Of a DNA stretch of 64,000 bases, positions 7,809 to 16,255 are shown in pieces. The stretch lies in contig CAXTAK010000005.1 of assembly GCA_964242735.1 (NCBI GenBank), positions 62,001-126,000 on the forward strand, written 5' to 3'. The notes under the pieces were generated by a model that was not told the origin of the DNA, searched no databases, and was given only the letters and a program-made list of their open reading frames with translations. Numbering within the stretch: position 1 is the first letter of the stretch; every line of letters begins with the position of its first letter. This stretch comes from CADCUY01 sp964242735 (lineage in GTDB: Bacteria > Actinomycetota > Actinomycetes > Actinomycetales > Quadrisphaeraceae). The translations under genes and the position numbers were made by a program.

Positions 7809-9101
7809 ATGCCCCCGTCCGCCGCCTCGTCGAGCACCTCCAGCACCTCTCCGCAGGGCCACCCCCCGCAGGCCCCGTCCCCGCACCGGGCGCGGGCCCG
7901 GGAGCTCGCGCCGGAGCTGGTGTCGCTGCGGCGGGAGCTGCACGCCCACCCCGAGGTGGGCCTGGTGCTGCCGCGCACCCAGTCGCGGCTGCTCGACGCC
8001 CTCAGCGGGGTGGGGTACGAGCTGAGCACCGGCTCGGCGTGCACATCGGTGACCGGGGTGCTGCGCGGCGGTGCGCCGTCCCTCGCCGGGGTGCCCGACG
8101 GGCAGCGGCCCACGGTGCTGCTGCGCGCCGACATGGACGCGCTGCCCGTCCACGAGCTCGTCGACGTCGACTTCCGCAGCCGGGCGGACGGGGTGATGCA
8201 CGCCTGCGGGCACGACCTGCACATGGCGGGCCTGGTGGGGGCTGCGCGCATCCTCGCCGAGCGCGTCGAGCACCTGCCCGGGGACGTCATCCTGATGCTG
8301 CAGCCGGGCGAGGAGGGCTACGACGGCGCGTCGGTGATGATCGCCGAGGGGGTGCTGGACGCCGCGGGGCGCCGCCCCGACGCCGCGTGGGCCGCGCACG
8401 TCTTCTCCTCGATGGCCCCGCGCGGGGTCGTCTCGAGCCGGGCGGGGGCGCTGATGGCCTCGAGCAACACCCTGCACGTGCAGGTGCGCGGCGCGGGCGG
8501 GCACGGGTCGGCGCCCGAGCGCGCCGCCGACCCGGTGCCGGCGGTGTGCGAGATGGTGCTCGGCCTGCAGGCGCGCCTGACCCGCACCGTCTCCCCCTTC
8601 GACCCCGCGGTGCTGACCGTCACGCAGCTGTCGGCGGGGACGGCGAGCAACATCATCCCCGACACCGCCTCGTTCTCGGGGACCCTGCGCTGCTTCGACG
8701 ACGGCGTGCTCGACCGCCTCGAGGAGGAGGTGCTGCGGTACTGCCGGGGCGTGGCCGCCGCGCACGGGCTCGAGGCCGACGCCGCCCTGGTGCGCACCTA
8801 CCCGGTGACGGTCAACGACGCGGGCGCGGTCGACGTCGCGGAGGCCGCCGTGGCGCAGGTGCTGGGCCCGGGGCGCTTCACCCGCCTGGCGCACCCCATC
8901 GCCGGGTCCGAGGACTTCAGCCGGGTGCTGGCCGCGGTGCCGGGCGCGATGCTGTTCGTGGCGGCGAGCACCAGCGACGATGGCGCACCCGGGCCCGACA
9001 ACCACTCCCCCCGGGCGGACTTCGACGACGCGGTCGTGCCCGACGTCGCCGCGCTGCTCGCGGACCTCGCCGAGCGCACGCTGCGCGCCGCCGCCGCGTG
9101 A
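7809..9101 (+). CDS. M20 family amidohydrolase / metallopeptidase (hippurate-hydrolase type)
   Basis: A 430-residue M20D-type enzyme that hydrolyses N-acyl amino acids or related amides using a dinuclear metal centre. Metal-site motifs are LRADMDALPVHE (about residue 105), HACGHDLHMAG (about 134) and QPGEEGYDG (about 167), with the dimerisation-domain motif GGHGSAPERAADP (about 230) and the terminal metal ligand region GSEDFS (about 364). ATG 7809 is the first plausible start; the first ~30 residues are Ser/Pro-rich and probably disordered. A near -10 sequence (TACGAA) lies 6 bases upstream. The stop overlaps the start of the downstream penicillin-binding protein gene as GTGA, so the two are co-translated. 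The substrate cannot be read from sequence. Confidence 0.88.
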   Translation: MPPSAASSSTSSTSPQGHPPQAPSPHRARARELAPELVSLRRELHAHPEVGLVLPRTQSRLLDALSGVGYELSTGSACTSVTGVLRGGAPSLAGVPDGQRPTVLLRADMDALPVHELVDVDFRSRADGVMHACGHDLHMAGLVGAARILAERVEHLPGDVILMLQPGEEGYDGASVMIAEGVLDAAGRRPDAAWAAHVFSSMAPRGVVSSRAGALMASSNTLHVQVRGAGGHGSAPERAADPVPAVCEMVLGLQARLTRTVSPFDPAVLTVTQLSAGTASNIIPDTASFSGTLRCFDDGVLDRLEEEVLRYCRGVAAAHGLEADAALVRTYPVTVNDAGAVDVAEAAVAQVLGPGRFTRLAHPIAGSEDFSRVLAAVPGAMLFVAASTSDDGAPGPDNHSPRADFDDAVVPDVAALLADLAERTLRAAAA

Positions 9102-11116
9102 GCCGCACGACACCGCGGGGCCCGGCGGTGCGGCGCCGCAGCGGGCTGGTCCTGGGGGGCGTGGCCGCCGCCGTCGTGCTCGCCCTCGTCGTGGGCCTGG
9201 TGGTCCTGGGCCGGGCGCGCGCGGCCGAGCGGGCCCGGGACGACGCAGCGCGCGCCGCGGCGGACGACCTCGCCGCCGCGTGGACCGCCGGGGACCCCGC
9301 TGCGGCCCGCACCACCGCCGGCGCCGCGGCGGTCGCCGAGCAGTACACCGGCGCGGTCGAGGGCCTGGGTGGCGCGGTCCCCGCCGTGGAGGTCACCGGG
9401 GTCACCCGCGCCAGCGACGACAGCGGTGGTGGGGCCGCCGCGACCGCTGACCTCACCGTGTCGTGGCCCTTCGGGTGGTCCTACGCGAGCACCGCGCCCC
9501 TGGCCCCCACCGACGCCGACGACCCCGACGCCCCGTGGGCGACGGACTTCTCCCCGGCCGTCGTCCACCCCGCCCTGCAGGCGGGCGAGGGGCTGCGGCT
9601 GGTGCGCTCCCCGGGCGGGCGCGGTGAGGTGCTGGGGCGCGACGGGGCACCGCTGGTCAGTGACACCCCGGTGGTCGAGGTGGGGGTGCAGCCCTCGCGC
9701 GCCACCGACGTCCCCGCCCTGGCCGCGCGGCTGGCGGAGCTGCTCGACGTCGACGCCGCAGCGCTGGCCGAGCGCATCACCACCGCGGAGCCCGAGGCGT
9801 TCGTGCCCGTGGTCACCCTGCGGCGCGCCGACTACGACCCGCTGCGCGAGCAGCTGCAACCGCTGCCCGGCACGGTCTTCCGCGAGGCCGTCCTGCCGCT
9901 GGCCCCCACCCGGGAGTTCGCCCGCGCCCTGCTCGGCACCGTCGGCCCGGCGACGCAGGACGTCGTCGCGGAGTCGGCGGGTCGGGTGCTCGCCGGTGAC
10001 ACCACCGGCCTGTCGGGGTTGCAGCGCGACCTCGACGCGCACCTCGCGGGCACGGCGGGCACCGCGGTGCGCGTGGTGCGCGCCGGGGCGCCGGAGGCCG
10101 GCGCCGGCGAGGCTGCCGGGGTCGTCACCGAGCAGGCCGCGGAGGAGCTGTTCGCGCAGCCGGCCGTGGACGGCGCGGACGTCGCGCTCACCCTCGACGC
10201 GGGCGTGCAGCGGGCCGCGGACGCAGCGCTCGCCGCCGCCGGGGCCGCCGGGGCCGCCGGGAACGGGAACGCCTCGCTCGTCGCGGTCGACGTCCCCACC
10301 GGCGACGTCCTCGCGGTGGCGAACACCCCCGCCGGCGGCGGGGACCGGGCCCTGACGGGCACGTACCCCCCGGGCTCGACGTTCAAGGCCGTCGCCACCC
10401 TCGCCCTGCTGGGCACCGGGCTGGACCCCGGCGAGGTGGTGCCCTGCCCGGAGACCGCCACCGTGCAGGGCCGCTCGTTCCGCAACTTCGAGGGCGGGGC
10501 GCTCGGCGACGTGCCCTTCGCCACCGACTTCGCGCAGTCCTGCAACACCGCCTTCGTGGGGCTCTCGCAGCGCCTGGACGCCGCGGCGCTGGCCGCGGCG
10601 GGCACCTCGGTGGGGCTCGGTGGCGACTGGGACCTCGGCACGCCGGCGTACACCGGTTCGGTGCCCACCGACGGCTCCGCGGTGGACGTCGCGGCGACCA
10701 CCATCGGTCAGGGCGAGGCGCTGGTCAGCCCCGTGGCGATGGCCGCCGCGGTCGCCACCATCGCCCGGGGGTCGTGGACGGCGCCGCGCCTGGTGCTCCA
10801 GCCGCCGGCAGCGACCGCGTCGGAGCCGGCGGCGGACGCCGCGCCGGATCCCGGGCGCCTGGGCGTGGTGCGCGACCTGATGCGCGAGGTGGCGGTCTCG
10901 GGGACCGCGGCCGCGCTCGCCGACGTGCCCGGCGCCCCGGTGCACGCCAAGACCGGCACCGCGGAGTACGGCGGCGAGACCCCGCCGCGCACCCACGCGT
11001 GGACGATCGGCTTCCAGGGCGACGTGGCCTTCGCCCTCGTCGTCGAGGACGGGCGCAGCGGCGGGGCGGTGGCGGTGCCCGTCGCGGAGGCTTTCCTGCG
11101 CGGGCTCGCCGGCTGA
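9098..11116 (+). CDS. Penicillin-binding protein, class B transpeptidase with MecA-like N-terminal domain
   Basis: A 672-residue membrane-anchored DD-transpeptidase that cross-links peptidoglycan outside the membrane. Residues 10-40 hold one transmembrane anchor (LVLGGVAAAVVLALVVGLVV). Next comes an NTF2-like MecA_N domain (about 45-160), a dimerisation domain (about 170-340) and the transpeptidase domain (about 360-670). The active-site motifs are complete: SxxK in GSTFK with nucleophile Ser427, SxN in SCN at 481-483, and KTG with Lys618 in AKTGTAEYGG. The GTG start overlaps the M20 gene stop (GTGA). It ends 10 bases from the convergent tenA. The pairing with an amidohydrolase is unusual and hints at a shared envelope role. 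Confidence 0.92.
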   Translation: MSRTTPRGPAVRRRSGLVLGGVAAAVVLALVVGLVVLGRARAAERARDDAARAAADDLAAAWTAGDPAAARTTAGAAAVAEQYTGAVEGLGGAVPAVEVTGVTRASDDSGGGAAATADLTVSWPFGWSYASTAPLAPTDADDPDAPWATDFSPAVVHPALQAGEGLRLVRSPGGRGEVLGRDGAPLVSDTPVVEVGVQPSRATDVPALAARLAELLDVDAAALAERITTAEPEAFVPVVTLRRADYDPLREQLQPLPGTVFREAVLPLAPTREFARALLGTVGPATQDVVAESAGRVLAGDTTGLSGLQRDLDAHLAGTAGTAVRVVRAGAPEAGAGEAAGVVTEQAAEELFAQPAVDGADVALTLDAGVQRAADAALAAAGAAGAAGNGNASLVAVDVPTGDVLAVANTPAGGGDRALTGTYPPGSTFKAVATLALLGTGLDPGEVVPCPETATVQGRSFRNFEGGALGDVPFATDFAQSCNTAFVGLSQRLDAAALAAAGTSVGLGGDWDLGTPAYTGSVPTDGSAVDVAATTIGQGEALVSPVAMAAAVATIARGSWTAPRLVLQPPAATASEPAADAAPDPGRLGVVRDLMREVAVSGTAAALADVPGAPVHAKTGTAEYGGETPPRTHAWTIGFQGDVAFALVVEDGRSGGAVAVPVAEAFLRGLAG

Positions 11117-11126
11117 GCGACACGGA

Positions 11127-11819
11127 TCAGCCCAGCACGGGCCACTGCTCCCGCTCGTGCGCCGCGCGCCAGAACGCGTGCTCGTAGCGGACGGCGGTCT
11201 CGAAGGCGTCGTGCATGGCCGCGACGTCGCCGGGGTGGGCCTCGGCAGCGGCGTCGGTGAGCCCGCGCGCGCGGTCGGTGGACTGCTGGAACGCCTCGGC
11301 GTCGTAGGCGGCGATCCACCGGGCGTAGGGGTGCTCGCTGTCGCGCGGCCCGCCCGCGGCCGCGGCGAGGCGCCGCGCGACGTCGGCGTAGACCCAGTAG
11401 CAGGGCAGGACGGCGGCCACGGCGACCGGGTGGGGAGCGGTGGCCGCGGTGGCCACGAGGTAGGAGACGTACCCCAGGCAGGTCGGTGACGGCTTCGGCC
11501 GCCGGTCCGGCCGGTCGGCGGGGCCGAGCAGGGCACCGGAGAGCAGGTCCTGGTGGAGCGCGGCCTCCACGACCGCGGTGCTCCGCGCCGAGCCCGACCA
11601 GAAGGCCGCCCCGGCGGTGTCCGGTGCGCGCGCCGCCAGCAGGGACAGCGCCCGCGCGTACCCGGCGAGGTACAGCGCGTCCTGCTCGAGGTAGTGGCGG
11701 AACGTGGCCGGTGGCAGCGAACCGTCGGCGAGCTCGCGCAGGAACACCAGGTCGTCGATGGCCGCCCGCAGCGGAGCGGTGGCCGCCCACGTCCGCTCGC
11801 TGAAGGAGGCGCCGTCCAT
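11127..11819 (-). CDS. tenA: TenA/Thi-4 family aminopyrimidine aminohydrolase (thiaminase II)
   Basis: A 230-residue all-helical TenA protein. TenA enzymes salvage thiamine breakdown products by hydrolysing aminopyrimidines to HMP, which feeds ThiD. Visible motifs are LEQDALYLAGYARALSLLA, the active-site cysteine segment TCLGYVSYL, LPCYWVYADVARRL, HPYARWI and a terminal YEHAFWRAAHE helix where the family's catalytic Glu lies. ATG 11819 shares its first base with the last base of the thiD stop (TGATG), marking tight coupling as the last gene of the thiM-thiE-thiD-tenA operon. Regulation is via the upstream TPP riboswitch. Confidence 0.9.
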   Translation of the reverse strand: MDGASFSERTWAATAPLRAAIDDLVFLRELADGSLPPATFRHYLEQDALYLAGYARALSLLAARAPDTAGAAFWSGSARSTAVVEAALHQDLLSGALLGPADRPDRRPKPSPTCLGYVSYLVATAATAPHPVAVAAVLPCYWVYADVARRLAAAAGGPRDSEHPYARWIAAYDAEAFQQSTDRARGLTDAAAEAHPGDVAAMHDAFETAVRYEHAFWRAAHEREQWPVLG

Positions 11820-12634
11820 CACCACCACCGCGCGAGGTGGTGCACCGGCCCGTGCCCCTGCCCGACCCCGAGGTCGCGACCACCCAGCAGCGCCTCGTGC
11901 AGGTAGTCCCGGGCGTCCTCGACGACCGCGCCCCAGGCCTGCTCGTCGGTGACGGGGCGGCGCACCGCGGCGAGCGCGGCGATCGCCGAGGACAGCGCGC
12001 ACCCGGTGCCGTGGGTTCCCCGGGTGTCCACCCGGGGCCGGCGCACCAGCGCGGTGCCCGTCGCGGTGGCGAGGACGTCGACGCTCGTGGGCCCCTGCAG
12101 GTGGCCGCCCTTGACCAGCACCGCGCGCGGCCCCATCGCCCGCAGGGCCTGCGCCTGGTCCACCAGCTCGCGATCGGTGGTGGCCCGGGGCCGCCCGAGC
12201 AGCACGGCCGCCTCGGGGACGTTGGGGGTGAGCACGTCAGCCAGCGGCAGCAGCGCGGTGCGCACCACGTCGACCGCGTCGTCGTCCAGCAGGCGGTCAC
12301 CGCTCGTGGCCACCATCACCGGGTCGCAGACCAGCACACCGGTGGGGCGCTGGCCCAGGACCTGCGCCACCTCGGCCACCACCTCGGCGCTGGCGAGCAT
12401 GCCGGTCTTGACGGCGTGCACCTCCACGTCGTCGAGCAGGACCTCCAGCTGCTCGCGCACGAACGACGCGGGCACCGGGCGCACCCCGCGGACGCCGGCG
12501 GTGCTCTGGGCGGTGAGCGCGGTGATCACCGCGGTGCCGTAGGCGCCCAGGGCGCTGAAGGTCTTGATGTCGGCCTGCACACCCGCCCCACCACTGGGAT
12601 CGCTGCCCGCGATGCTCAGCGCGACGGCCGTCAC
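11819..12634 (-). CDS. thiD: Hydroxymethylpyrimidine kinase / phosphomethylpyrimidine kinase
   Basis: A 271-residue ribokinase-fold enzyme that phosphorylates HMP and then HMP-phosphate for thiamine synthesis. The N-terminal substrate motif IAGSDPSGGAGVQADIKTF, the MLASAEVVAEVAQVL helix, DPVMVATSGDRLL and the C-terminal anion hole GTHGTGCALSSAIAA are all present. GTG 12634 was chosen because it overlaps the thiE stop as GTGA and places the family motif at residue 7; the frame is open further upstream only because it runs antiparallel through thiE in another frame. Third gene of the thiMED-tenA operon. Confidence 0.95.
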   Translation of the reverse strand: MTAVALSIAGSDPSGGAGVQADIKTFSALGAYGTAVITALTAQSTAGVRGVRPVPASFVREQLEVLLDDVEVHAVKTGMLASAEVVAEVAQVLGQRPTGVLVCDPVMVATSGDRLLDDDAVDVVRTALLPLADVLTPNVPEAAVLLGRPRATTDRELVDQAQALRAMGPRAVLVKGGHLQGPTSVDVLATATGTALVRRPRVDTRGTHGTGCALSSAIAALAAVRRPVTDEQAWGAVVEDARDYLHEALLGGRDLGVGQGHGPVHHLARWW

Positions 12635-13293
12635 GGGCGCAGGCCCGCCGCGGCGGCACGCGGGTCGGGGGCACCGCAGATCGCGGAGACCACGCACACC
12701 CCGCCGACGCCGGTCGCGCGCACCACCGCTGCCCGCCCGGCGTCGAGGCCGCCGATGGCAGCGGTGGCCACACCGGCCGCGCGGGCCAGCGCGACCAGCT
12801 CGCGCAGGCCGTCCACCCCGAGGGGCTGGTCCGCATCGGGCTTGGTGGGCGTCGCCCACACCGGGCCCAGGCCCCAGTAGTCCGCTGCACCGGCCGCCGC
12901 CGCCGCGGCCGCCTCCGCGGTGCTGCCCACCGACAGGCCCAGCACCGCGTCGGGGCCCAGCAGCGCCCGCACCTCCCCCGCGGGCAGGTCGCCCCGCCCC
13001 AGGTGCACGCCGTCGGCACCGGCGAGCAGGGCGACGTCGACCGCGTCGTTGACGATCACCGGCACCCGGGGGTGGTCGGCCAGTGCCGCCTGCACGGCGC
13101 GCACCCGGGCGAGGAGGTCGCGGCGGGAGGCGAGCTTGTCGCGCACCTGCACGGCGGTGACCCCGCCGGAGACGGCGGCGCGCACGACGTCCGGCACCTG
13201 CCGGGGAGCGCAGGAGGCGGCGTCGGTCACCAGGTACAGGCTCAGGTCCAGCGGGTGCCGCGGGTGCTCCCGCTGCCGGGCCGCCGGGGTCAC
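12631..13293 (-). CDS. thiE: Thiamine-phosphate synthase
   Basis: A 220-residue TIM-barrel enzyme joining HMP-pyrophosphate and thiazole phosphate to thiamine monophosphate. It contains LYLVTDAASC at the first strand, GVTAVQVRDKLASRRDLL with the pyrophosphate-binding residues, VIVNDAVDVALLAGADGVHLG, SVGSTAEAAAA, and YWGLGPVWATPTKPDA followed by AIGGLDAG. The GTG start overlaps the thiM stop by GTGA, and its own stop overlaps thiD by GTGA. About 15 disordered residues precede the first strand. Confidence 0.95.
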   Translation of the reverse strand: MTPAARQREHPRHPLDLSLYLVTDAASCAPRQVPDVVRAAVSGGVTAVQVRDKLASRRDLLARVRAVQAALADHPRVPVIVNDAVDVALLAGADGVHLGRGDLPAGEVRALLGPDAVLGLSVGSTAEAAAAAAAGAADYWGLGPVWATPTKPDADQPLGVDGLRELVALARAAGVATAAIGGLDAGRAAVVRATGVGGVCVVSAICGAPDPRAAAAGLRP

Positions 13294-14123
13294 CGCTGCT
13301 CCACCGCGAGGTCGGCGCCGGCCAGGGCGGGCCCGTCGGTGGCGTCGAGGGCGTCGAGCCACGCGGTGGCGAAGGACCCCGGACCGGTGGCAGCCGCCGC
13401 TGCGCGCTGGGCGGCGACCGCGACGTGGGCGTGGGCGGCGACCGCGGCCACGAGGTGGTCGCCGGCGACCGCGGTGTAGGCGGCGACCAGGGCCCCGAGC
13501 GCGCACCCCGCGCCGGTGGTGCGGGTCAGCAGCGGGTCGCCGCCACCGATGCGGACCACCCGCGCGCCGTCGGTCACGACGTCCACGGCGCCGCTGACGG
13601 CCACCACGCCACCGGTGCGGCGCGCCAGGTCGGCCGCGACGGACACCGCGTCCTCGGCGGAGGCGGTGCTGTCGGTGCCGCGCCCGCCCGGCCCCGCGCC
13701 GGCCAGGGCGAGGACCTCGGAGGCGTTGCCGCGCACCACCGCCGGGCGGTGGTGCAGCAGGTCGAGCGCGAGCGCGGTGCGCCACGCCAGCGGGCCCACG
13801 GCCACCGGGTCGAGCACCCAGGGGGTGCCGTGCTCGGCGGCGGAGGACACCGCGAGCCGCATGGCCGCAGCTGTGGCGTCGCTGGGGGTCCCGACGTTGA
13901 CGAGCACCGCGGAGGCCACCGCGGCGAAGGCCCCCGCCTCGTGCTCGTTGTCGACCATCGCCGGCGAGGCACCCACCGCGAGGAGGGCGTTGGCGGTGAT
14001 GGTCTGGACGACGGTGTTGGTCAGGCACTGGACGAGCGGTCCCGCGCCGACCAGCGCCCCGCGAGCGGCGACCGCGGCGTCCCTGATCTCGGGCAGCGCC
14101 CGCACTGCTGCAACGGCACCCAT
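13290..14123 (-). CDS. thiM: Hydroxyethylthiazole kinase
   Basis: A 277-residue thiazole salvage kinase. Motifs: LVQCLTNTVVQTITANALLA (substrate binding), MVDNEHEAGAF, DPVAVGPLAWRT, GNASEVLALAG, and TTGAGCALGALVAAY containing the catalytic cysteine. ATG 14123 is preferred over the ATG at 14146, because the latter lies inside the TPP riboswitch core. The Shine-Dalgarno-like AAGGGA is the 3' edge of the riboswitch, so translation should be blocked when TPP is bound. First gene of the four-gene thiamine salvage operon; no thiC or thiG is seen nearby, so the cluster is a salvage/assembly set. Confidence 0.94.
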   Translation of the reverse strand: MGAVAAVRALPEIRDAAVAARGALVGAGPLVQCLTNTVVQTITANALLAVGASPAMVDNEHEAGAFAAVASAVLVNVGTPSDATAAAMRLAVSSAAEHGTPWVLDPVAVGPLAWRTALALDLLHHRPAVVRGNASEVLALAGAGPGGRGTDSTASAEDAVSVAADLARRTGGVVAVSGAVDVVTDGARVVRIGGGDPLLTRTTGAGCALGALVAAYTAVAGDHLVAAVAAHAHVAVAAQRAAAAATGPGSFATAWLDALDATDGPALAGADLAVEQR

Positions 14124-14125
14124 GC

Positions 14126-14205
14126 CGTGACATCCCTTCGCCAGCATGACCTGGACAGGTTCGACGGGTGTGCTCTCAGCCCCCTGCGGGGCACCCCGAG
14201 TCACT
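14126..14205 (-). ncRNA. TPP riboswitch (THI element)
   Basis: On the minus strand, the core reads GGGGTGCC, then GGCTGAGAG, then GAACCTG, then GTCATGCTGGCGAAGGGATG: the conserved thi-box elements in order and spacing. The closing stem can form between GTGAC (rc of 14200-14204) and GTCAC (rc of 14127-14131). The 3' part ends 7 bases before the thiM ATG and includes the only Shine-Dalgarno-like sequence, pointing to translational control. No separate terminator is evident. Confidence 0.95.
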
Positions 14206-14214
14206 TCGGCGGCG

Positions 14215-14220
14215 AGAGTA
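14215..14220 (-). promoter_or_regulatory. Probable -10 element of the thiMED-tenA operon
   Basis: TACTCT on the minus strand lies about 10-15 bases before the riboswitch closing stem, the right position for a -10 driving the riboswitch leader. Confidence 0.5.
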
Positions 14221-14288
14221 GCAGCGGGCGCACCGGCGGCACCCCCGGCGGCGGCCTCGACCGGCGGAGCCCCGCGGCGCCCGCCAGG

Positions 14289-15275
14289 ATGGCCGTCGTG
14301 GACTACACCAAGCTCGGCTCGACCGGCCTCGAGGTCTCCCGCATCGCGCTGGGGTGCATGAGCTACGGCACCCCCGACCGCGGCAACCACACCTGGACCC
14401 TGGACGAGGAGACCAGCCGCCCGTTCGTCCAGCAGGCCCTGGAGGCGGGCATCACCTTCTTCGACACCGCCAACGTCTACTCCGACGGGACCTCGGAGGA
14501 GATCCTCGGCCGGGCCCTGAAGGACTTCACCACCCGCGACGAGGTGGTGATCGCCACCAAGGTCGACGGGATCATGCGCCCGGGGCCCAACGGCGGCGGC
14601 CTGTCGCGCCGGGCGATCATGTCGGAGATCGACCACAGCCTGCAGCGCCTCGGCACCGACCACGTCGACCTGTACCAGATCCACCGGTGGGACGCCACGA
14701 CCCCGGTGGAGGAGACCGTCGAGGCCCTGCACGACGTGGTCAAGGCGGGCAAGGCGCGCTACGTCGGCGCGTCGAGCATGTGGGCCTGGCAGTTCTCCAA
14801 GGCCCTGCACACCGCGGACGTCAACGGGTGGACCCGCTTCGTCAGCATGCAGGACCACTACAACCTCCTCCAGCGCGAGGAGGAGCGCGAGATGCTGCCG
14901 CTCTGCGAGGACGAGGGCATCGGCGTCCTGCCGTGGAGCCCGCTCGCCCGCGGCAAGCTCGCCCGCCCCTGGGAGGAGACCACGGAGCGCAGCGGCACCG
15001 ACGTGTTCGGGAAGACGCTGTACCAGTCCACCGAGGACGCCGACCGCGCCGTGGCCGAGCGGGTCGGGGCCGTCGCCGAGGGGCACGGCGTCGGTCGCGC
15101 GCAGGTGGCGCTGGCCTGGGTGCTGCAGCGACCGGCCGTGACCGCGCCGATCGTCGGGGCCACCAAGCCCCACCACCTCACCGACGCGGTCGCCGCCGTC
15201 GACCTGGTGCTGGGCGAGGAGGAGCTCGCCCAGCTCAAGGCGCCCTACACCCCGCGGGCGGTCACCGGCTTCTGA
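14289..15275 (+). CDS. Aldo/keto reductase
   Basis: A 328-residue NADPH-dependent reductase of the AKR superfamily, close to the YajO/AKR11-14-like group. The catalytic tetrad is visible as Asp and Tyr in FFDTANVYSDG (about 56-66), Lys in VIATKVDG (about 86) and His in LYQIHRWD (about 125). The C-terminal cofactor loop includes PIVGATKPHHL. ATG 14289 follows CCAGG and starts directly before the first beta strand. It is divergent from thiM (about 165 bases, including the riboswitch) and converges on the dioxygenase gene with a 3-base gap. The physiological carbonyl substrate is unknown. Confidence 0.9.
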   Translation: MAVVDYTKLGSTGLEVSRIALGCMSYGTPDRGNHTWTLDEETSRPFVQQALEAGITFFDTANVYSDGTSEEILGRALKDFTTRDEVVIATKVDGIMRPGPNGGGLSRRAIMSEIDHSLQRLGTDHVDLYQIHRWDATTPVEETVEALHDVVKAGKARYVGASSMWAWQFSKALHTADVNGWTRFVSMQDHYNLLQREEEREMLPLCEDEGIGVLPWSPLARGKLARPWEETTERSGTDVFGKTLYQSTEDADRAVAERVGAVAEGHGVGRAQVALAWVLQRPAVTAPIVGATKPHHLTDAVAAVDLVLGEEELAQLKAPYTPRAVTGF

Positions 15276-15278
15276 GCG

Positions 15279-16145
15279 TCAGGCCTCGCCCATCACGAGG
15301 CCCTCGATGGTGTGCTTCTGCGTGATGGGGGTCAGCACGTCGACCACCGGGCACACCAGGTGGTCGCGCACCCGCTGCGGCAGCGCGGCGTGGTAGCCCT
15401 TCGTCACGGCCATGTCGTGGTGCTGGGCGTTGCCGGCGCCGGGCGCGTCGACGCCGAGCACGAGCACCGGGCGCGAGAGCTGGGAGTCGTTGCGCGTGCC
15501 CCGGTGGATGGTCAGCGCCGAGCGGGCCGAGATGTCACCGCGCTGGGGGTACTTGCGCACCGCGCGCTCCTCGTAGCGGGGGTAGGACTCCTTCGGGGGG
15601 AACATGTCGTGCGCGAAGTCCTGCGAGAGGTCGTGGTGCGTGCCCGGCGCCACCTCGAAGGGGCCCATGTCCTGGGCGGTGTCCACGCCGGTGAGGTTGA
15701 ACGCGAGCGAGGTGAGCCGCCCGGTGCGCCGGGTCTCCTCGGGCATCGGGAAGTCGCGGTGCCACGGCTGGTTCATCGCCCCGGCCGAGGGCACGTCGAA
15801 GCCGAGCTCGATGACCTGGTAGTCCGGCCCCAGCACCGCGGTGCACACCTGGCGCACCCACGGGTGGTCGACCAGCTCGACGAAGCCGCGCAGCTGCTCG
15901 GGGTGGATCTCCACGTAGTACCGGCTCGGGCCGCGGCCCACGGCGCCCCGGGGGCGGCCCATCGCCTCGGCGAGGGCCACCTCGATGTCCTCGCGCATCG
16001 CATCGGCCCACTCGGGGGTGAAGGCGCCCTTCCGCGCGACGATCCCGTCGCGGTACAGGGTCTGCACCAGGGCTCGGGTCTCCTCGTCGGCCCCGGCGGG
16101 CACGGCGTCGGCGCAGGTGGGCGCGGTCATCGTCGACTGGCTCAT
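15279..16145 (-). CDS. Phytanoyl-CoA dioxygenase (PhyH) family protein
   Basis: A 288-residue non-haem Fe(II)/2-oxoglutarate-dependent oxygenase. The iron triad is likely His and Asp in PWHRDFP (about 130-134) plus the distal His in LTIHRGTRN (about 213), with a following Arg (SRPVLVLG) for 2-oxoglutarate. A beta-jelly-roll pattern surrounds these motifs. ATG 16145 has a strong Shine-Dalgarno, GGAGGAGC, 5 bases upstream. It stands alone between a convergent aldo/keto reductase and a divergent membrane protease-like gene. The substrate cannot be inferred; bacterial PhyH members act on varied small molecules such as ectoine or lipids. Confidence 0.85.
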   Translation of the reverse strand: MSQSTMTAPTCADAVPAGADEETRALVQTLYRDGIVARKGAFTPEWADAMREDIEVALAEAMGRPRGAVGRGPSRYYVEIHPEQLRGFVELVDHPWVRQVCTAVLGPDYQVIELGFDVPSAGAMNQPWHRDFPMPEETRRTGRLTSLAFNLTGVDTAQDMGPFEVAPGTHHDLSQDFAHDMFPPKESYPRYEERAVRKYPQRGDISARSALTIHRGTRNDSQLSRPVLVLGVDAPGAGNAQHHDMAVTKGYHAALPQRVRDHLVCPVVDVLTPITQKHTIEGLVMGEA

Positions 16146-16243
16146 GGTCGCTCCTCCAGGAGTAGGCTCGTGGTGACCAGTATCGCCAGGCCGCGCGCCG
16201 GTGGCACCCCCTGGACGAGCCGGTGCGGTGCGGCACCCCTCGG

Positions 16244-16249
16244 TACCCT
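16244..16249 (+). promoter_or_regulatory. Putative leaderless -10 element for the CPBP gene
   Basis: TACCCT ends 6 bases before GTG 16256. Confidence 0.45.
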
Positions 16250-16255
16250 GCGGCG

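Noticed and set aside
6036..9101. A 1021-residue plus-strand frame ending in the M20 gene
   Set aside because: The M20 family starts at 7809; upstream codons are antisense to other genes or Arg-rich.
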